Assembly (NCBI GenBank): GCA_002391185.1
Contig: DGRY01000199.1
Span: 1 to 17,151 of the forward strand
Direction: 5' to 3'
Source: Prevotella sp. UBA4376
Lineage (GTDB): Bacteria; Bacteroidota; Bacteroidia; Bacteroidales; Bacteroidaceae
DNA: 17,151 bases
The first letter of the stretch is position 1. Every line of letters starts with the position of its first letter. Made by a program: the position numbers and the translations under genes. Of the stretch, positions 14,989 to 17,151 are shown in pieces. Under the pieces are notes generated by a model that worked only from the letters and a program-made list of their open reading frames with translations, had not been told where the DNA came from and made no database searches.

Positions 14989-16503
14989 TTATCCTTCTGT
15001 CGTTGAGCCATCACCAAATGCACCAGATCCGTCCTTTTTTATAGCTGTATCTAAACGTAATTTAATATTTCTAATACCGTTTACGTTCAAAATAGCATCA
15101 AATGGCTTATAAAGTATACCATATAAAACATCATTATCTAGGTCAGAATACGTACCTAACAAATCAAGCGGATGACCAACATAATCATACGTTTCCATTG
15201 TAGGCTGGGCACCAAATTGCACATTATCATTTATAGCTTCATTGCTAAAATCAATAACTTTTCCATCTGTTTCAGCAACTAGAACATTATTATATTTAAA
15301 ACCATCTGCTGTTTTAGACCAGCCTACTGTTGTAGAAACTAAAGATTCAAAATCACTTTGATTAGGTTCATAACCAAATGAATTTTGATAAAATTCAATA
15401 GTCTCGTCTGTATTATCTACTATATTTCCCTCTAGATCTGCAACCTTTACGTTATTATGATAGTAACCATTTGCAGCTGCAGCTCCTGGATCGGTTTCTT
15501 CTATTTTTGTCCAACCGCATAGCACTCGAAGATATTGTGCAACCTTACCGGGCTCATATACTCCAGCCATAGCCTCTAATTCTACATACGATTTATCTGT
15601 TGGTACTGTCATATCCTGACCAACTTTGTTTGGAACTATATCCCATTTTGTAACAGTTTGAGGTATAAAATATACATTACTATTACTACCATCTACATTA
15701 ACAGTTATATCTGTAACCCCACCTCTCAACTGCTGAATTAAAATAGGAGAAGGAAGAGTTATTACATAATCACCAGATGTTCCTCCATTTTTATCCCATG
15801 AACCATTTTCTGTAGGAGTAGATGCAGCTGCATTAACAGCTGTACCTTCTCCAAATATATATGTACCAGATATTTTAATGTTATGAATTGTAATCTTTCT
15901 AATTTTTGCATAAAAATAATAAGGTGCAGGATCATCTGCATAATTTGTAGTACTTGGATCAAGTACCAGATGCAATTTTGCTGCAGTTAAAGCATGATCA
16001 AAATGCATGGTGACACCTTGTGTGGCATTTCCTTTAGCGGCAGCAACTAGCAAATCTTTCTGATCAGCGACATTTGTTGGAATTGTATAAGTGAATGAGC
16101 CGTTACGAATTTCTGTCTTTGTGCTATTAACACCTGGACCTGCTGGTACACCATAAGCCATAGTTGAAGTGTTATCGCTTATTCCATAGAACAAGCAATT
16201 ATCAGTATTAGGCCAATTAGGTGTATTATCACTTGATACGAAAACTGTAGGACTTCCTGATTTAGGGACGAAGTTATTTCCATCAAAATGACTTGTTTGA
16301 TCTGTACCAAAGCCCCAAAGCTGGAAATTGCTTAAAGTGGTAATGTCACTACCACGACTACCACCAGAATTGGTAGAGGCCGTAACGGAAAAAGGTATTC
16401 CCGTGTCTTTCACTCCTTCCAAGACATCATTGTCGGAACAGCTACTAACCATTGCCGTTGCTGCAGCAATTGCTGCAAGCGTTAAAAACTTTAATTTTTT
16501 CAT
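14989..16503 (-). CDS. First fimbrillin-like lipoprotein of the run, 504 aa, with an internal duplication
   Basis: Signal MKKLKFLTLA ends VSSC (Cys22), then SDND. Strand GIPFSVTAST and site GSR|G (R50) precede FQLWGFG (60-66). YTIPTNVADQKDLLVAA (139-155), then MHFDHALTAAKLHLVL (166-181), match the Mfa_like_1 plan. From about residue 330 a segment is duplicated: GWTK...NGYYHNNVKVADLEGNIVDN...ETI (330-369) resembles GWSKTADGFKYNNVLVAETDGKVIDFSNEAI in content (394-424). This makes the protein longer than its Mfa_like neighbours. The C-terminus is GS-rich and lacks the Trp strand. As the promoter-proximal gene it is the best candidate for the first-translated subunit; terminal position in a fibre is inference. 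Confidence 0.87.
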   Translation of the reverse strand: MKKLKFLTLAAIAAATAMVSSCSDNDVLEGVKDTGIPFSVTASTNSGGSRGSDITTLSNFQLWGFGTDQTSHFDGNNFVPKSGSPTVFVSSDNTPNWPNTDNCLFYGISDNTSTMAYGVPAGPGVNSTKTEIRNGSFTYTIPTNVADQKDLLVAAAKGNATQGVTMHFDHALTAAKLHLVLDPSTTNYADDPAPYYFYAKIRKITIHNIKISGTYIFGEGTAVNAAASTPTENGSWDKNGGTSGDYVITLPSPILIQQLRGGVTDITVNVDGSNSNVYFIPQTVTKWDIVPNKVGQDMTVPTDKSYVELEAMAGVYEPGKVAQYLRVLCGWTKIEETDPGAAAANGYYHNNVKVADLEGNIVDNTDETIEFYQNSFGYEPNQSDFESLVSTTVGWSKTADGFKYNNVLVAETDGKVIDFSNEAINDNVQFGAQPTMETYDYVGHPLDLLGTYSDLDNDVLYGILYKPFDAILNVNGIRNIKLRLDTAIKKDGSGAFGDGSTTEG

Positions 16504-16641
16504 CGAATAATTTAACTATAATATTAATAATAAAACTGTCAACTCTACTGTTTCCTTTACATTATTTATATATATGCAGTTCATGGTGTGAAATCTGCTT
16601 AATGCTCGGAAGTAAATACGTTTTGCGAAGTATTTCTGTTG

Positions 16642-16669
16642 CAAATATAAATACAAATTGATTTTTCAA
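16642..16669 (-). promoter_or_regulatory. Bacteroidota-type promoter candidate for the fimbrillin run
   Basis: On the minus strand, TATATTTG (16642-16649) matches the -7 consensus TAnnTTTG. It is preceded by TTG (16667-16669) with a 17-base spacer, slightly short of the usual distance. Transcription would start near 16635, giving a leader of about 130 bases. An AAATAC/GTATTT inverted repeat (16614-16635) would lie at the very 5' end of that RNA. No other gap between the genes gave this match on the minus strand. Confidence 0.5.
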
Positions 16670-16700
16670 CATTATATTATACTATCCAATTTTTATTACA

Positions 16701-16831
16701 TTGCCCAAAAAGATTATCAGATTGACAAAAACAAAAAAGTAAATATAATCGAAAACAATAATAAACAAAAGAATCAAGAAAATCGAAAACGAATAATAAT
16801 TTAAAAACAAAAAACTTAATGATTTGGGCAA
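16701..16831. repeat. 9-base inverted repeat flanking an A-rich segment
   Basis: TTGCCCAAA (16701-16709) is repeated in inverse orientation as TTTGGGCAA (16823-16831). The two enclose 113 bases of very A-rich plus strand just upstream of the promoter candidate. The promoter lies outside this pair, so it is not itself bracketed. At 9 bases the pair could be chance; no recombinase gene is in view. Confidence 0.35.
16747..16799. promoter_or_regulatory. Pair of A-rich direct repeats upstream of the promoter candidate
   Basis: AATCGAAAAC followed by AATAATAA occurs at 16747-16764 and again, with two inserted bases, at 16781-16799. The copies start 34 bases apart, a little over three helical turns, and lie about 100-150 bases upstream of the predicted start point. 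That position suits an activator binding site, but low sequence complexity makes chance repetition likely enough to keep confidence low. Confidence 0.3.
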
Positions 16832-16867
16832 GTTTTTGCATAAGAAAGCCTCTCCCCTTCCACAGGC

Positions 16868-16885
16868 GCGAAGCTAGCGCTTCGC
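16868..16885. repeat. Short perfect hairpin
   Basis: GCGAAGC (16868-16874) pairs with GCTTCGC (16879-16885) around a TAGC loop. It is one of several unrelated mini-hairpins with GAAGC/GCTTC arms in the gaps of this window (compare 4618-4633 and 7774-7784). It is noncoding and next to a CCTCTCCCC string at 16849. Confidence 0.6.
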
Positions 16886-16918
16886 TAAAGGATAAATGAG
16901 AAATGATAAATGATAAAG

Positions 16919-16985
16919 AAGCGCAAAGCGCTTTCTAATATCTCAACTTTTCATTCTTTCAATATTTCAATCTTTCTTGGGGGAG
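16919..16985 (+). repeat. Dispersed intergenic repeat, copy 2
   Basis: It begins with hairpin AAGCGC-AAA-GCGCTT (16919-16933), continues with TAATAT, TTTCATTCTTTC and ATCTTTC strings, and ends in a G5 run. Order and sequence match the minus-strand copy at 7717-7791. Even the conceptual translations agree (NIS-x-FHSF-x-x-SI), which explains why both appear as open frames without being genes. Confidence 0.6.
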
Positions 16986-17082
16986 TACCAACTGCTTGCG
17001 TTCCTTGCATGAATAATTATGAAGAAAAACCGAAAAAACACATCTTCAAAGGTTATCATTTCTTCGAAATGGTTGTGCTCTT

Positions 17083-17120
17083 AAGATGCTAATTTAAAAG
17101 CAAGCTTTTATTAGCACCTT
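17083..17120 (-). terminator. Long AT-rich hairpin, likely 3' end of an upstream minus-strand gene
   Basis: TGCTAAT (17087-17093) pairs with ATTAGCA (17110-17116), with an inner AAAAGC-AA-GCTTTT stem and a 2-base bulge. In the minus-strand RNA the outer part extends to AAGGTGCTAAT/ATTAGCATCTT using one G-U pair; in plus-strand RNA that position is a mismatch. Pairing therefore favours a minus-strand transcript. No U tract follows, so it may be a processing or stability end rather than an intrinsic terminator. Confidence 0.45.
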
Positions 17121-17151
17121 TATATCACAAGCCTTACGGCAGAAACCTTTT
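17120..17151 (-). CDS. Possible last codons of an upstream minus-strand gene
   Basis: One minus-strand frame reads KVSAVRLVI and stops with TAA at 17120-17122, directly before the long hairpin. A VRLV-type ending is common in FISUMP-like domains, but nine residues cannot establish a family. A second open frame ends inside the hairpin at 17094 and cannot be excluded. If real, this gene lies just upstream of the fimbrillin run on the same strand. Confidence 0.25.
   Translation of the reverse strand, partial: KVSAVRLVI

Noticed and set aside
16910..17092. Plus-strand frame of 60 codons, including an inner 27-codon peptide from 17009
   Set aside because: The first part is the translated dispersed repeat. 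The inner peptide has no leader or family features I recognise and ends in the long hairpin; a leader peptide is possible but not supported.
1..17151. tRNA, rRNA or known riboswitch
   Set aside because: No cloverleaf, conserved rRNA segment or riboswitch core was recognised on either strand by eye; a covariance-model scan would settle this.

Overview
The window looks like a Bacteroidota chromosome, most likely Prevotella/Segatella or a close relative. It is filled with fimbrillin-type lipoproteins of the FimA/Mfa1 superfamily, the starts lack strong Shine-Dalgarno sequences, and the one good promoter candidate has the Bacteroidota form (TTG, then TAnnTTTG). The genus is an inference from style; no rRNA or tRNA is visible.

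Layout, in the direction of transcription (minus strand, right to left). Positions 16504-17151 hold a leader, a promoter candidate (16642-16669), A-rich direct repeats, small hairpins and perhaps the last codons of another minus-strand gene. Six fimbrillin-like lipoprotein genes and one 69-residue protein then follow with gaps of 50 bases or less: 14989-16503, 13836-14975, 13595-13804 (the small protein), 12578-13582, 11604-12527 and 10620-11579. After a 240-base gap comes 9132-10379 (best candidate for the main stalk subunit), then 7790-9010, 5695-7701 (fimbrillin fused to an adhesin-like C-terminal domain), 4639-5676, 3308-4387, 2131-3285, and a large two-module protein that runs off the left edge (1-1807). 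This makes twelve different fimbrillin-like lipoproteins in a row on one strand. No regulator, protease, chaperone or recombinase gene is present.

How the genes may work together. Each of the twelve has a lipoprotein signal peptide ending in Cys, usually followed by acidic or Asn/Ser residues typical of surface export in this phylum. About 27-39 residues after that Cys lies an R-[A/S/G/V] site, preceded by a short beta-strand-like segment. In P. gingivalis FimA and Mfa1, Arg-specific cleavage at such a site opens the groove that accepts the next subunit's strand, so the set reads as parts for one or more type V pili. Most members end in a strand with a conserved Trp (x-V-x-x-W). A few lack it (3308-4387, 4639-5676, 14989-16503) or carry another domain there (5695-7701), and these may be tip or terminal pieces.

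Gaps over about 80 bases carry small hairpins and degenerate intergenic repeats, which divide the message into segments. The most structured is 1808-2130, with a roughly 19-base tandem array of ACGCT-NN-AGCGT palindromes ending in a G9 run. The least explained gene product is the 69-residue Gly/Asp-rich protein at 13595-13804.
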